Positions 30,551-39,915 of a stretch of 64,000 bases of DNA are shown piece after piece. Every line of letters begins with the position of its first letter. Position 1 is the stretch's first letter. A program made the translations under genes and the position numbers. Below the pieces are notes generated by a model, which saw only the letters and a list, made by a program, of their open reading frames with translations, had not been told where the DNA came from and did not search any database. The stretch is from Chrysophaeum taylorii (Eukaryota > Sar > Pelagophyceae > Pelagomonadales > Pelagomonadaceae), in assembly GCA_029834535.1 (NCBI GenBank), contig JAQMWT010000441.1, positions 1 to 64,000 of the forward strand, written 5' to 3'.

Positions 30551-31783
30551 ATGAAGAAGAGGAAGACCTTGGTGGTGCCTTTTCTCATCTTCCTGCGGGG
30601 AGCTTTTGGCGATGACGAGGCGGCGCGGATGTCCGCCATCGCCAAAAAACCGACGATGACGAGTTTCATGATCGGGCAGAGGTTCCCGCAGGACCTCGGC
30701 ACCTCGGCATCCTATTCCTTCTACGACGAGAGCTTATTTGGCCCGGAGGACGATAGCGCGGTCGCACAAGGGTTCGACAGAGAGATGGTGTGCCGTTTGC
30801 CCACGTCGTGCACGGCCGACACGGGATACTGCGCGTCGATGCGGGGAGGATTCGACGTGCTCATCCCGACGTACCCGCCAGAACTTTGCAAGGTCGAGCT
30901 CCTGGCGCGCAGCGTGGCGCGGCTCGACGTATGCGGGTTGATCCGCGACGTTCACATTCCCTGGGTCTCGGACGAGCCATTTGGCGCCTACGTCAGCAAT
31001 TTCGAGAGGATCCAAGTCGCGTTCGGATCGCGCTACAAAATCTACTTCCACGAGCCCAGACCCGACCCGTTGCCGGGGGGGTGGTTCGAGCAACAAATCG
31101 TAAAATTGTGGGCCTACACCTACGTCAAGACGCCCTGGTACCTCGTGATGGACTCGAAGAACGTCTTCGTCAACCCCATCACGCTCCGTTCTCTCTTTGC
31201 GAGGCAGCGCATGAGCATCCGAACTATTGATAATCTCCCTATGAAGAAGTGGTACCTCGGCTCGGCCGATATGATGGGCGTCGACATCCCCACCTCCGCA
31301 TCCCTCAAACCCACGATCACGCCAGCGATCTTCAACGTCGCCCGCGTGCGGTCCTTCTTCGAATGGCTCGATTCGAACAAACTGAGCCTCAAACGCATCC
31401 TCAGGTCCCTCGTCGTCTCCGAGTTTGCGCTCTACGAGGTCTTTACGTGCTGCAACCCCGCACGCCGCGGCGAAAAAGACCCTTGGCTCGTCGAACCCCT
31501 CGCCCAATCCGTACCCTTTCGACTCTACATGGTCTGGACCGTTCACACGACGGAAAGCAAACGCAGAGCCGAAATTGAATACCTCGAGGACGCCGTCGTC
31601 AACCGGACACGCTTCGACGAACTTCTCGTCGTCGGCTGGCACCATTCATTCCCGAAAAATAACATCTCGAAACCTTTCGTAAAAGGCCTCGCCGATATCT
31701 ACGTCCAGTCCAAAGTCCTCCAACAACAAGAAAAGTGTGCATTCTTCGCCAAGTGCGCTCCAGGCATTGACCTCGACTGCTGA
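30551..31783 (+). CDS. Secretory glycosyltransferase-like protein (DUF6492 type)
   Basis: The product has 410 residues from the ATG at 30551. It opens with a signal peptide or membrane anchor (M-K-K-R-K then L-V-V-P-F-L-I-F-L). A frame nine codons longer exists, but this Met places the basic residues directly before the hydrophobic core. The body begins a Rossmann-like strand F-D-V-L-I-P-T-Y-P and continues with P-G-G-W-F-E-Q-Q-I-V-K-L-W-A-Y, then W-Y-L-V-M-D-S-K-N-V-F-V. The last matches the 'D-S/A-K-N' motif of DUF6492 putative GT-A glycosyltransferases, where it stands for the D-x-D metal site. Cysteines near both ends fit a lumenal protein, so I infer Golgi glycan synthesis; the substrate is unknown. 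Intronless. Confidence 0.6.
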   Translation: MKKRKTLVVPFLIFLRGAFGDDEAARMSAIAKKPTMTSFMIGQRFPQDLGTSASYSFYDESLFGPEDDSAVAQGFDREMVCRLPTSCTADTGYCASMRGGFDVLIPTYPPELCKVELLARSVARLDVCGLIRDVHIPWVSDEPFGAYVSNFERIQVAFGSRYKIYFHEPRPDPLPGGWFEQQIVKLWAYTYVKTPWYLVMDSKNVFVNPITLRSLFARQRMSIRTIDNLPMKKWYLGSADMMGVDIPTSASLKPTITPAIFNVARVRSFFEWLDSNKLSLKRILRSLVVSEFALYEVFTCCNPARRGEKDPWLVEPLAQSVPFRLYMVWTVHTTESKRRAEIEYLEDAVVNRTRFDELLVVGWHHSFPKNNISKPFVKGLADIYVQSKVLQQQEKCAFFAKCAPGIDLDC

Positions 31784-34239
31784 AGACGACGACGACCACT
31801 ACCACCTGGTGCTGAATGACCATTTCGTCTGTTTATTTGCCTTGTTGACCGCCTTCTTCTTGTACCGTCGATCTCGAGCATCATCATCACCCCACGCACG
31901 TGCTCACATCTCGCGCGTCTCTCTCGGCATTTCATTCGTAGTAGGATCTTCTTTCGTCGCCATAATATGCGCGCACCGTTTAGTGCGTGCAATTTTTTAC
32001 GCCGGGGGTGTTGGATTCTTCGATTCTTTTGACCTCGGGCGCGCACGCATTCGGGTTGTCACATATGCATGCATGCATGCATGCATGCATGCATGATGGC
32101 GCTCTTTATGAAACGAGGTGAGCGTTGCAGACTTTATTCTTTTTCTAGTACCCACACATCTGCTTTTTTATGATATGCGTGCTCTTCTTTATTTTCTAGT
32201 GCCCCGCCGCCGCTTACGGGCAGCCTCAGCTTCGACTGTGCTTATGGCGCAAGCCACAAGCCAGCGTAAAGTATAAGGCCACGAACGTCACGGCCGCGGA
32301 ATTCAAGAAGAAGCAAGACGAGGAGGCCAAGAGAGGTGCTCGTGACTTCGCTACCTCTGGCTGATCAAGACTACCATATCGCAGTGACTCTCGCGAAGAC
32401 TGAAAACTTCACGGGGCTTGTTACTGTATACGAGGGCATCCGTGGGGCGGATGTCGACGCGACCGTATCTGGGACGAACTTGCCGTCCTACGTCTCATGA
32501 GGAAACCTCGCTGAGTTCAAGACCTAGCTTAGCGAGTTCGTTCGCTGCATCACGAAGATCCGAAGTAATACCCGAAAGATCACGCCGCGAGAGGAGCTCG
32601 CGTGGTCGCGTCGAAAAGCGACATAGATTTGGGAGGTGCAAAGGCAGATCAATACCAGGTAGCTGGAGCCTCGAGCACAACACGCACCTTCGTCGTCATC
32701 CCGAGCAATCCGCTTTCTCGCTCGAGATATTAGCGACGGCGGCTTGTCCCTTGATAATAAGACCATCGGCACATCAGCACGTAGCGAGTGGCATCCGATC
32801 GCAAGCGCTGCAAGCGCACACCAGTCTCATGCCCCCGAGCTCAAGCCTGGTGACTGCCGGTCTTTGATCTGGTCGCGTTATTTTGCCTTGCTACCGTATT
32901 GACGCTCGAGGCCAATGAGATTCACTGCGCAAACCAAACTGCAGTCCGGCGTGCGCCCAAAAACTGTTGGACATGGGTTGGTCGCACCGGCCTTTTCGGC
33001 CGAGGCTGTGGTCTTGCGAACACTTCTTGGGCCTTCTTTAGCGCACGCCTGACCGGCAAACAAAATTAAGAACACGAGGTGCGGTTCCTTGACGTCCTCA
33101 GCTTGTTCTGACCAAACGACTCTTCTAGGGTAAGCCGCGCGAAGAATTGCTGACACCTGAGATTCGTGTCGACTCACTTCCAATCGTCCTGACCACATGG
33201 TATGCGGCCGATGAGCGCTACCGCGTGTGACGAAGTAGCCCAAGGGATCGCGTGGCGTTATATGCACGATGCGCGATTTGCCGTGCAGACCTGCGTGTGG
33301 TACCCGGTCGCAACTGTGGACTCACGGACACGACGTATATCGTCGAATTGTGCTGCTGTGCTCGAGGTCATCTGCAAGAAGACGACGAGTGGTAGGCCTG
33401 CTTGCCGTAACGTGGCGGTTTGGGTCTGGACACCACACCCTTCTCTATAATTTTATCAGACTGCTGCAACCGGTTGACCCAGGTACCAGGTCGAGGTGTC
33501 GCTTGGCATAGATGTGCCCTCATCCTCGAATTCGGAATATCCTGCTACCAACGTGCGTGTCGAGTTGAGCTGTGGTAGCGACGACCGCGAGGAGCTGTGG
33601 TGCGATGTTTCTTCTTTCCATTGGCAACGATAGTGTTCCTTCTGTCAGCGATCCCGGACCTGAAAGGATCTAGCTCGATGAGTAATAAGTGCTCTGAGCG
33701 CGCGACCCCTCACGACGAAGAACAAAAACGTGTGCATCAAGCGGCCATCAGGACATGAGTCTGAAGAGCCGGGCAATGACGGAGCCGGGCAATGACGTGA
33801 CGGCCTTATCCCTTTTGAAAGCAGTCGCGGTTCCCGATATCATCCGCGAGAGCATACGAGCTGCGTTGCTTGGTGTTGTGCTCTGGTACTCCTTGCGACT
33901 ATAATGTTGACCCCGGAGGTCTCCAGCGGAGAGAGTCCCCGACGGCCGAAATTTCGGCGGCAACAAAAAAAAATGGCTCGCGACAGCTGCGACCTGCCTC
34001 CTGTCATGTCAGAAGCTCTCGCCCGCACTTCATCGCAGCTGGCGCTCCTAGTCGAGTCTCGCACTTTGTGAGATGTGCTCTGGCTCTCGAGCGAATGATT
34101 CCCGAGAGCCAAGTTTCCTGGTACATTCCCGCATAAAAACGTCGTCTCTCCGCATGTTCGCCACCAACTCTCCCGTCTTCGCCTCGTTTTTGAGACCGCG
34201 GACATTGTTGTTACTTACGATTATTTATTTCGTCCCTTC
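31784..34239. other. Intergenic region with decayed repeats
   Basis: Holds a self-complementary (ATGC)n microsatellite at 32065-32095. 32265-32490 has two coding-like stretches in different frames (A-T-N-V-T-A-A-E-F-K-K-K-Q-D and E-N-F-T-G-L-V-T-V-Y-E-G-I-R-G), unassigned. 32500-34200 has no open frame longer than about 150 residues and no recognised motif; it may be the decayed 5' part of the LINE that is recognisable from 34240. Confidence 0.35.
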
Positions 34240-35650
34240 TGCGCGTCTCAGCCGAGCTCGAACACGAGTCGCAACGCGGCTTTCGGCCGGAACGGGGTAC
34301 TGCCGACCGTCAGCCTGAAGATGACATTGAAGAAGAAGAGTCGTGAGCACGGCATGGAAACATGGGTACTATTCGTTGACTTCGTCAAGGCTTTCTTTCG
34401 ACAGGGTCCCGCGGGAACTATTCCGGCAAGTGCTATCGAAATTCAGCATTCCAGCGCTGAAACTCGTACGCCTCATTATTAGCTCTCCACCGTATAAAAA
34501 GCGGTTCTCCGTCTCCAGCGCTACCGCCTCGATCGACTCCTTCATCGGCGTTAAGCAGGGTGATGTCCTAGGCTCGTTTCTTTTCGTTCTATACACGGCG
34601 GCTTTGAGCATTTCATTGCGACGTGGTGAAGGTCGGGAACCAGCATGCGTTTTTTTCAAGACTCGAAGCATGCTGATGTACTCGCTGGAAGTCGCTACAA
34701 CGCAAAACGCGGCACTGAAGAAGTCGCACTCGACGATCGGGAAACGGGAACGCCACGTCATCTCGTTGCGAGCGAGGCGACGCCCCGTCTCGTCCGGCAT
34801 TTTGCCAGATGGGGGGTATGGAAGTCCGCACGGGTGACCGACAAGCAGGGGGAAGGTCGAAATCCGAGATACTGTTCGTCGCCAAGCCAGGCATTCTCTA
34901 GGATGACCCGACAAAACCTACGATGGTGCCGACCTTTCTGACTTAGACGTAGTAGGCGACGGCCGTCATATCCTCGTGGTGGCGACATTTAAATACCTAG
35001 GCTTTATACTCTCTCGCAAATGCAGTGATGACTCTGAGGACGCTGACTCTCGTCTAAAGAAGGCGGCAGCCGCTTTCGGCGCGCTCCGTAACAGCGTTTT
35101 CGCGTCGAATACGCCGAGCCAAACACAAACTGTCTACGTCGGACTTATCAGCGCCATCCTCCTTCACGGTGCGGAATCATGGTACCTAACGACCGAGGTT
35201 GTATACAGTCGTTTACGATGCTTTCACGCACGATGCTTTCACGCGCGACGTGCCGCCGCGTTACGCGTTGCCAGACCTGGCAACATCATATCACAACTTC
35301 AACCCTCCTCCGGCGCCTCGGCCTGGATACTATCGACATCTACATCTCGCGCCGAAAACTTCGCTGGGCAGGCCGCGTTGCCCGCATACCACCACGTCGC
35401 CACCCTCGGAAAATGCTCACCTCCTGGTGTGCGCCTCCAAACGTCCCCGCAGTTCACGCACGGCCGTCGTCTCAACAAGGCAGCACTCCGCAAGTTCCAT
35501 TTACCCTCCGCGACTTTGGTTTTCGGTGTGCATAAAAAAAATTATTTGCGCGTGGACCGAATTCCTCCCCAGCACACCAGGCAAGTCGAGACGCGTTCTT
35601 CTTCGCGCAAGAGCACATTCGCCATCCTACTCCCTCGGCACCTTTTCGTT
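34240..35650 (+). mobile_element. LINE reverse-transcriptase fossil
   Basis: Recognisable blocks in order: Q-R-G-F-R-P-E-R-G-T (34268-34300), V-L-F-V-D-F-V-K-A-F (34367-34395), then I-G-V-K-Q-G-D-V-L (34546-34572), the thumb block F-K-Y-L-G-F-I-L-S (34988-35015), I-S-A-I-L-L-H-G-A-E-S-W (35147-35182), and R-W-A-G-R-V-A-R-I (35358-35385). This order is typical of non-LTR (jockey/CR1/RTE-like) reverse transcriptases. Blocks are in different frames, with at least six shifts, and the F-A-D-D catalytic block was not found, so the copy is dead. It lacks the TTAG tail and therefore may belong to another LINE family than the tailed copies. Confidence 0.85.
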
Positions 35651-35911
35651 CCGTGAGCTGGAGCAGCCCAAAACTTGGCCCGCTTTATAGTGGCATGCAG
35701 CCATCTTTCCTAAGGAGGAGGGCTTTTTACCCGGGGTGCCGTCGTTGTCTCAGAACCCCAAGTTGTCCAGCCACGAAGAAGACATTATTAAGTCTCACTG
35801 TCGTGGTTTTGATCAAATAGAGAGCTGGCACTTCTTCCCCCCGGAATGCATCTTAAATCAAGATCACAATTCTCCCTGGATTAGAAAGAAGGGACAAAGT
35901 GGCGAGAGTCA

Positions 35912-36913
35912 TCAGTCCCAGATGAGGAGGACCCGGACATCCATGGATTCGCGGTCCGGGGCATCGTGGCCGCTCGGGTCTATGAAGGCGGAATGAAAGA
36001 CCGTCGGAGCAGGCGTCACCTGGGCGTTGGCGAAGGTCGCGTTGGAATCGTAGACGACAAAGAAGAGGAGTTGGTCGTCGCGGTCCATCTGAGGGTAGTA
36101 CCACCAGGCGTGGTTCTTGGCCTTGGTCGAATCGAGGCGGTAGTTCGAGCCCGAGGTGTCGACGGTAGTCCGGATCTCGAAATGGAGAATGTCGTCGGGC
36201 GCGACCGAAGTCGGGTCCAACACAGCGAGGTGCGAGTGGCGGGAGAAACGCTCGGGACCCAGATACCGCCACGCGGAGACGATCGCGTACCGGCGCGATC
36301 TCGCGGCCCTCGTCGCGATTTCCTTCGGCACACCTGGCGGGCCGCACGCGTCCCAAACCCCAACGAGCTCCGGGAGGCGCGGGCCCCAGGAGAAGTGTGC
36401 CTGGTCCGTGTGGGCATACGAGGCGTAGCCGGCTCGCGTGTTGGAGTCGCCAAGATTCGGTCGCTTCGGAGCTCGCGCGGCGTGACAGTAGGCGAATCCT
36501 GCAGTCGCGCCCATGAGCGACGTCGATATGCGCTCGACGTCTCCGAGATAGGCCTTGATGTCGAGCGAAGCGGCGGGCGACATCGAGCCGGAGAGTCCGG
36601 AGACGAGCTCGAAGCCGCGAGTCTCGATCTTGTGCTCTTCGAGTCTTCCGTTGTTGATCACCACGTCGGTCGGCACGAGGTCGTTCTCCCAGGCGGTACC
36701 GGACGGTGCCGCGAGCACGGGGAGCGACCCGTGCTGCGCTTGGAAGGTCGCGAGATTGAGTGGGAAGTTAGCCGCACCGACCACAACGCCGTTGCGATTT
36801 CCTGGGCTCGCCGCAACCGTGTATCCGATCTTGCCCACCACACCCCGCAGATTCCCCGAGGACAGCTTCCCATCGGGCGACACCGACCGCGACCGCTTCA
36901 TCGGGAGCTCCAT
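35912..36913 (-). CDS. CmcJ/AsaB-type oxygenase (NvfI family)
   Basis: The product has 333 residues. The C-terminal half carries the family's signature: S-A-W-R-Y-L-G-P (usually 'W-R-P-l'), a strand with A-P-D-D-I-L, then N-H-A-W-W-Y-Y-P-Q-M with D-D-Q-L-L-F-F-V-V-Y-D-S, F-H-S-A-F-I-D-P and R-E-S-M-D-V-R-V-L. This matches the AsaB/CmcJ/NvfI group of Fe(II)- and 2-oxoglutarate-dependent enzymes, best known from fungal and bacterial secondary-metabolite clusters (cephamycin, aspergillic acid, novofumigatonin). The His in N-H-A-W and in F-H-S-A-F could be ligands; I cannot confirm the full facial triad. The N-terminal region has V-N-F-type residues replaced by F-P-L-N-L-A-T-F. No targeting signal is seen. 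It is followed by CWC25 on the same strand at 158 bp. The substrate cannot be read from sequence; no other biosynthetic gene is adjacent. Confidence 0.75.
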   Translation of the reverse strand: MELPMKRSRSVSPDGKLSSGNLRGVVGKIGYTVAASPGNRNGVVVGAANFPLNLATFQAQHGSLPVLAAPSGTAWENDLVPTDVVINNGRLEEHKIETRGFELVSGLSGSMSPAASLDIKAYLGDVERISTSLMGATAGFAYCHAARAPKRPNLGDSNTRAGYASYAHTDQAHFSWGPRLPELVGVWDACGPPGVPKEIATRAARSRRYAIVSAWRYLGPERFSRHSHLAVLDPTSVAPDDILHFEIRTTVDTSGSNYRLDSTKAKNHAWWYYPQMDRDDQLLFFVVYDSNATFANAQVTPAPTVFHSAFIDPSGHDAPDRESMDVRVLLIWD

Positions 36914-37070
36914 GATAATATACCTGCTGCTGACGATGATGTCTTTTTCGTTGTCGTTCCCTTATTATTTTTCAGAGAGTGGCGCCTCTCTTCCACGTCA
37001 CGTTCGGAAGAGTGAGGAACTTGTGACGTGTTGCGTCTATTCTCTCTGACAAGAAAGGGGTTAGTTATTA

Positions 37071-38189
37071 TTAGAAAAAATCTTCGGCGCGCGCGCGTTT
37101 TTTCTGGTGCCGGTTTCGAGTCCGCTGGACGGACTCGGCGAGGTCGATCGTCCCTGTCTCGCCGTAGACGTCGCTCTTCACCTGGCGCAGGAACCGAGGA
37201 GCGTCCACCTCGTCGTCGTCATCCTCCGCATCCTCGGGTTGGCGTCGTCGTTGTCGTTTTTGCTTCGTTTTGCCGGCTTCGTCCTCCTCGAGACATTCAG
37301 CGACGGCCGAGCCGCGGTGGTCGCGCATGCGGGTGAGGCGGGAAGCTTGGTGGGCGCGCGCGTCGGCAGCCATCTCCTCCCGCCGCCGCTCGAGGTCCGC
37401 TTCGGAGAGCTTGGGTTTTTGTTTAGGGGGGACGCGCGCGCGCGCCGCTTCCTCGCGCTCGAGCACCGCCTCGAGCAACGCCTTGGGCGGGCCGAGCTCG
37501 CGCGGCTCGGTGCTCCGCTCCCCCTTCTGCAGCCCCCACTTACTCCTCTCGCCGTCGTCGTCCTCTTGTTCCTCTTCATCTTTATCGTCGGCGGCGGTCT
37601 TTTTCTTCTTCTTCTTCTTCTTCTTGGCTTTCTTGGCGGCCTTCTTGAGCTCCTTGGCGGCCTTCTTCGCCTTCTCGCGGTCCTCCAACTCCTCGAGCTG
37701 GTCGGCGAGGGATTTTTTTATCCGCTTCATCGCGAGTGGGTTCTGCAAAACGTGACGGTCCCTTTCGGTCTTGTGGGCCGCGCGCATCGCGTACAACGGA
37801 TCTTGCGTGAGCCTCGAGAACTGTTCGTTAGCGTCGCCGGCCGCGGCCGAGAGCAACGTCGAGCCGGCGGCCTCCTTGGATTCGAGCGCCTCCAGCACCG
37901 ACGCCGCGCTCGTAGGCTTGTATTCCCGCCCGAGTTTGTACTCTTCGGAGAGGGCCGAGCCTGGCCCCTCGTACATCCATTCGACTTTCGCACTAGGTTC
38001 GGCCACGAGTCCGTTCGACCGTTGAAGTTCGCGAAGTTCGTCGATCTGCCGCTCCTCCTCGATCTGTTTCTTGAGCTCAGCGAGACGCTTTTCCTCCTTG
38101 GCGTGCTCCTGCTCGGCGAGCCACACCTTCTCCACGTTCTTCACATTCGACGTGTGCCATGCCTTTTTGGCAAGGAAGGACAAGGACAT
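37071..38189 (-). CDS. CWC25: Pre-mRNA splicing factor CWC25
   Basis: The product has 372 residues. The N-terminus is diagnostic: L-A-K-K-A-W-H-T-S-N-V-K-N-V-E-K-V-W (CIR_N domain, about residues 5-45), followed by a coiled coil rich in E/K, R-S-N-G-L, then V-E-W-M-Y-E-G-P-G, and further on D-P-L-Y-A-M and N-P-L-A-M-K-R-I. The rest is Lys/Glu-rich and disordered, including a poly-Lys run near 190-205, as expected. CWC25 joins the spliceosome after PRP2 has remodelled it and promotes the first transesterification; its N-terminal helix contacts the branch helix. Intronless. It diverges from the FCP gene with only 112 bp between start codons, an unusual pairing of a housekeeping gene with a light-regulated one. 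PRP2 itself is encoded 6 kb away. Confidence 0.93.
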   Translation of the reverse strand: MSLSFLAKKAWHTSNVKNVEKVWLAEQEHAKEEKRLAELKKQIEEERQIDELRELQRSNGLVAEPSAKVEWMYEGPGSALSEEYKLGREYKPTSAASVLEALESKEAAGSTLLSAAAGDANEQFSRLTQDPLYAMRAAHKTERDRHVLQNPLAMKRIKKSLADQLEELEDREKAKKAAKELKKAAKKAKKKKKKKKKTAADDKDEEEQEDDDGERSKWGLQKGERSTEPRELGPPKALLEAVLEREEAARARVPPKQKPKLSEADLERRREEMAADARAHQASRLTRMRDHRGSAVAECLEEDEAGKTKQKRQRRRQPEDAEDDDDEVDAPRFLRQVKSDVYGETGTIDLAESVQRTRNRHQKKRARAEDFF

Positions 38190-38301
38190 AGTTTACTTGC
38201 AGGGTTTAGTGATTATTATTATTACACGCACACACGCACGCACGTACGCATAGGGTTCGCATTGGATTCACAACCGAAGCGATCTTGAGCAAACCTCAAG
38301 G
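38190..38301. promoter_or_regulatory. 112-bp divergent spacer between CWC25 and FCP
   Basis: Both start codons flank this spacer. It contains a run of (ATT)n and a CACACGCACGCACG tract. No clear TATA box is present. Confidence 0.5.
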
Positions 38302-39105
38302 ATGCAAGCCGTCGTTCTCGCCCTCGCTCTCACCGGCGCCTCGGCATTTGTCGCGCAGCCCCCCGTGTCCCAGTCGGTCGCGGTGAATGGCGTCGAGACG
38401 CTCAAGGATCTCGCCGAGGCGAACGGCGACTTCCTGGGCAAGACCATCGGGTTCTGGGATCCGCTCAAACTCGGTTCGGAGGGCGACTTCTGGGGACTCG
38501 GGAACGAAGCAACCATCGGGTACCTCCGACACGCGGAGATCAAGCACGGCCGCGTCGCGATGGCTGGGTTCCTCGGCTTCTGCGTGCAGTCGCTCCCTAT
38601 CGTCGCGGGCCCCCACCTCCTCGATCCATACCGCGGCTACGTCCCCAACGTCTCCCCCCAGGAGCAGTGGGACAACATTCCCGCTATCGCCAAGTTCCAG
38701 ATTTTGGTCTTCATCGGCATGCTCGAGTCTTACGGTGAGGGCGCCGGCTCGCCCGAGGGCTACGTCCATTACACCAAGGGCGGCCTCCCGGGCTACTACC
38801 CCCCCATCGCCGGCAAGGGCCTCGGCCAGATCGGCCTCAACTTGTACGACCCCTTCGGCATTCTCCCCGAGCAGACCCCCGCGGAGAAGGAGCGCGGCCG
38901 CCAGGTTGAGATCAACAACGGCCGTCTCGCCATGCTCGGTCTCTTCTCGCTTCTCTCGGAGTCCTCCGCCCCCGGCGCGGTACCCCCGCTCACTATCATG
39001 GACAACATCCTGGAGCCCTTCGGCCTCGGCATCAAACCCTACGACGGCGACGTCATCAAGGGCTTCGCCAACATCTACACCCAGTTCGACATTTTCAACA
39101 CCTAA
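38302..39105 (+). CDS. Fucoxanthin-chlorophyll a/c antenna protein
   Basis: The product has 267 residues. Presequence: signal peptide at 1-15 ending in G-A-S-A, then F16, the ASA-F cleavage motif that routes proteins through the ER into red-derived complex plastids. Light-harvesting fold: helix 1 with E79-I-K-H82-G-R84-V-A-M, the chlorophyll ligand and Arg-Glu ion-pair motif; helix 2 around 131-145; helix 3 with E203-I-N-N206-G-R208-L-A-M. The F-W-D-P-L motif at 51-55 is typical. The mature protein sits in the thylakoid membrane, binds chlorophyll a/c and fucoxanthin, and passes excitation to the photosystems. Intronless and intact. Its C-terminus (after 225) is a little longer than in many FCPs. 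The Lhcf/Lhcr/Lhcq subclass is not decided by eye. This gene is the main taxonomic evidence in the window. Confidence 0.96.
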   Translation: MQAVVLALALTGASAFVAQPPVSQSVAVNGVETLKDLAEANGDFLGKTIGFWDPLKLGSEGDFWGLGNEATIGYLRHAEIKHGRVAMAGFLGFCVQSLPIVAGPHLLDPYRGYVPNVSPQEQWDNIPAIAKFQILVFIGMLESYGEGAGSPEGYVHYTKGGLPGYYPPIAGKGLGQIGLNLYDPFGILPEQTPAEKERGRQVEINNGRLAMLGLFSLLSESSAPGAVPPLTIMDNILEPFGLGIKPYDGDVIKGFANIYTQFDIFNT

Positions 39106-39512
39106 CTGTGATGTTAGCAACATTGATGTTTGGCCGACAAAACAAAAAAAAACAACTCGCGCCTGCGCGCACGCAACTCCATCTTCTTCCCATAATGTCG
39201 TCGTCGTCGTCGTCGTACTGTAATACCGCGCGCGCGCATCTATAATATATTTTTCCACAACTGGAGGAAACACCGCCACTAATGTGCTTTTGGGCATCGT
39301 GGGCTCGCTCGCTGGTTCGTCTATCGAGAGAGCTAGCTCTACACAGCGTTTTTTTGGAATCAAGCCTTCACGAAAGCTTACTTTACCTGATTTTCACTGA
39401 AATCGGTTCACTTCACTTCACCGAATTTTGTGTCCGAAATCCCTCGCATTCACTTTGGCTGACCGCACCCTCCTACCGAGCCAAGTCGAGCCGTGCTATA
39501 TATGTATCTATA
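39106..39512. other. 3' flank of FCP and spacer
   Basis: Contains a (CGT)n run at 39197-39216 and AT-rich TATAATATATTTTT at 39240-39253. A TTCACTTCACTTCACC motif at 39409-39424 recurs in part near 40307 and 40360. No gene seen. Confidence 0.4.
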
Positions 39513-39915
39513 GCTAACTAACTAACTTCAGACCTCTCCCGAGCATGGGAGCCAGGCCGGACAGGCAGGAGCCGATCCGGAATCACAGAGGAAAATCACG
39601 CAGTTGGGGCAGAGGCGAAGGACGAGGACTCGTTGATGACGGACCGCCACTGCGCGCGGTCTTGTGCGAAGTCGTGCAAGAGCGTCGCAGGCCGCAAACG
39701 TGTTGGTCCACGAACAATCGACCTGTCCGTCGCGTTCTGCCCAACCGAGCGAACCCCATCCCAGCGCGGACTTTCCGGGTGCTAACCGGCCAGCCCGGGA
39801 GGCGAGCAGGCACCGTCTCACTCCGGGACGGCCGGGGCCGCCGCAGGGAGCAAGCGTGTTAGGCGCCGTCCTCCATCGCAACCAACGGTTAGCGATCGCA
39901 ATGTGTTTATAGAGT
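39513..39915 (-). mobile_element. TTAG-tailed LINE 3' end with coding remnant
   Basis: Minus strand. The shared tail (reverse complement of CTCGGGAGAGGTCTGAAG plus (TTAG)n) is at 39513-39542. Upstream of it is sequence that in one minus frame reads L-L-H-D-F-A-Q-D-R-A-Q-W-R-S-V-I (39675-39622), matching the last block of many LINE reverse-transcriptase proteins ('A-x-D-R-x-x-W-R'), ending in a stop about 80 bp before the tail. This links the short tailed copies elsewhere to an autonomous LINE. Possible flanking repeats around TGTATCTATAG / TGTGTTTATAG are imperfect. Confidence 0.65.

Noticed and set aside
30734-31645. 303-residue minus-strand frame
   Set aside because: Antisense of the DUF6492-like gene.
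35966-37015. 349-residue plus-strand frame
   Set aside because: Antisense of the CmcJ-type oxygenase, Arg/Val/Gly-rich, no homology.
37107-38288. 393-residue plus-strand frame
   Set aside because: Antisense to CWC25; its hydrophobic run is the complement of the poly-Lys tract.
38296-39363. 355-residue minus-strand frame
   Set aside because: Antisense to the FCP gene; composition follows the complementary strand.
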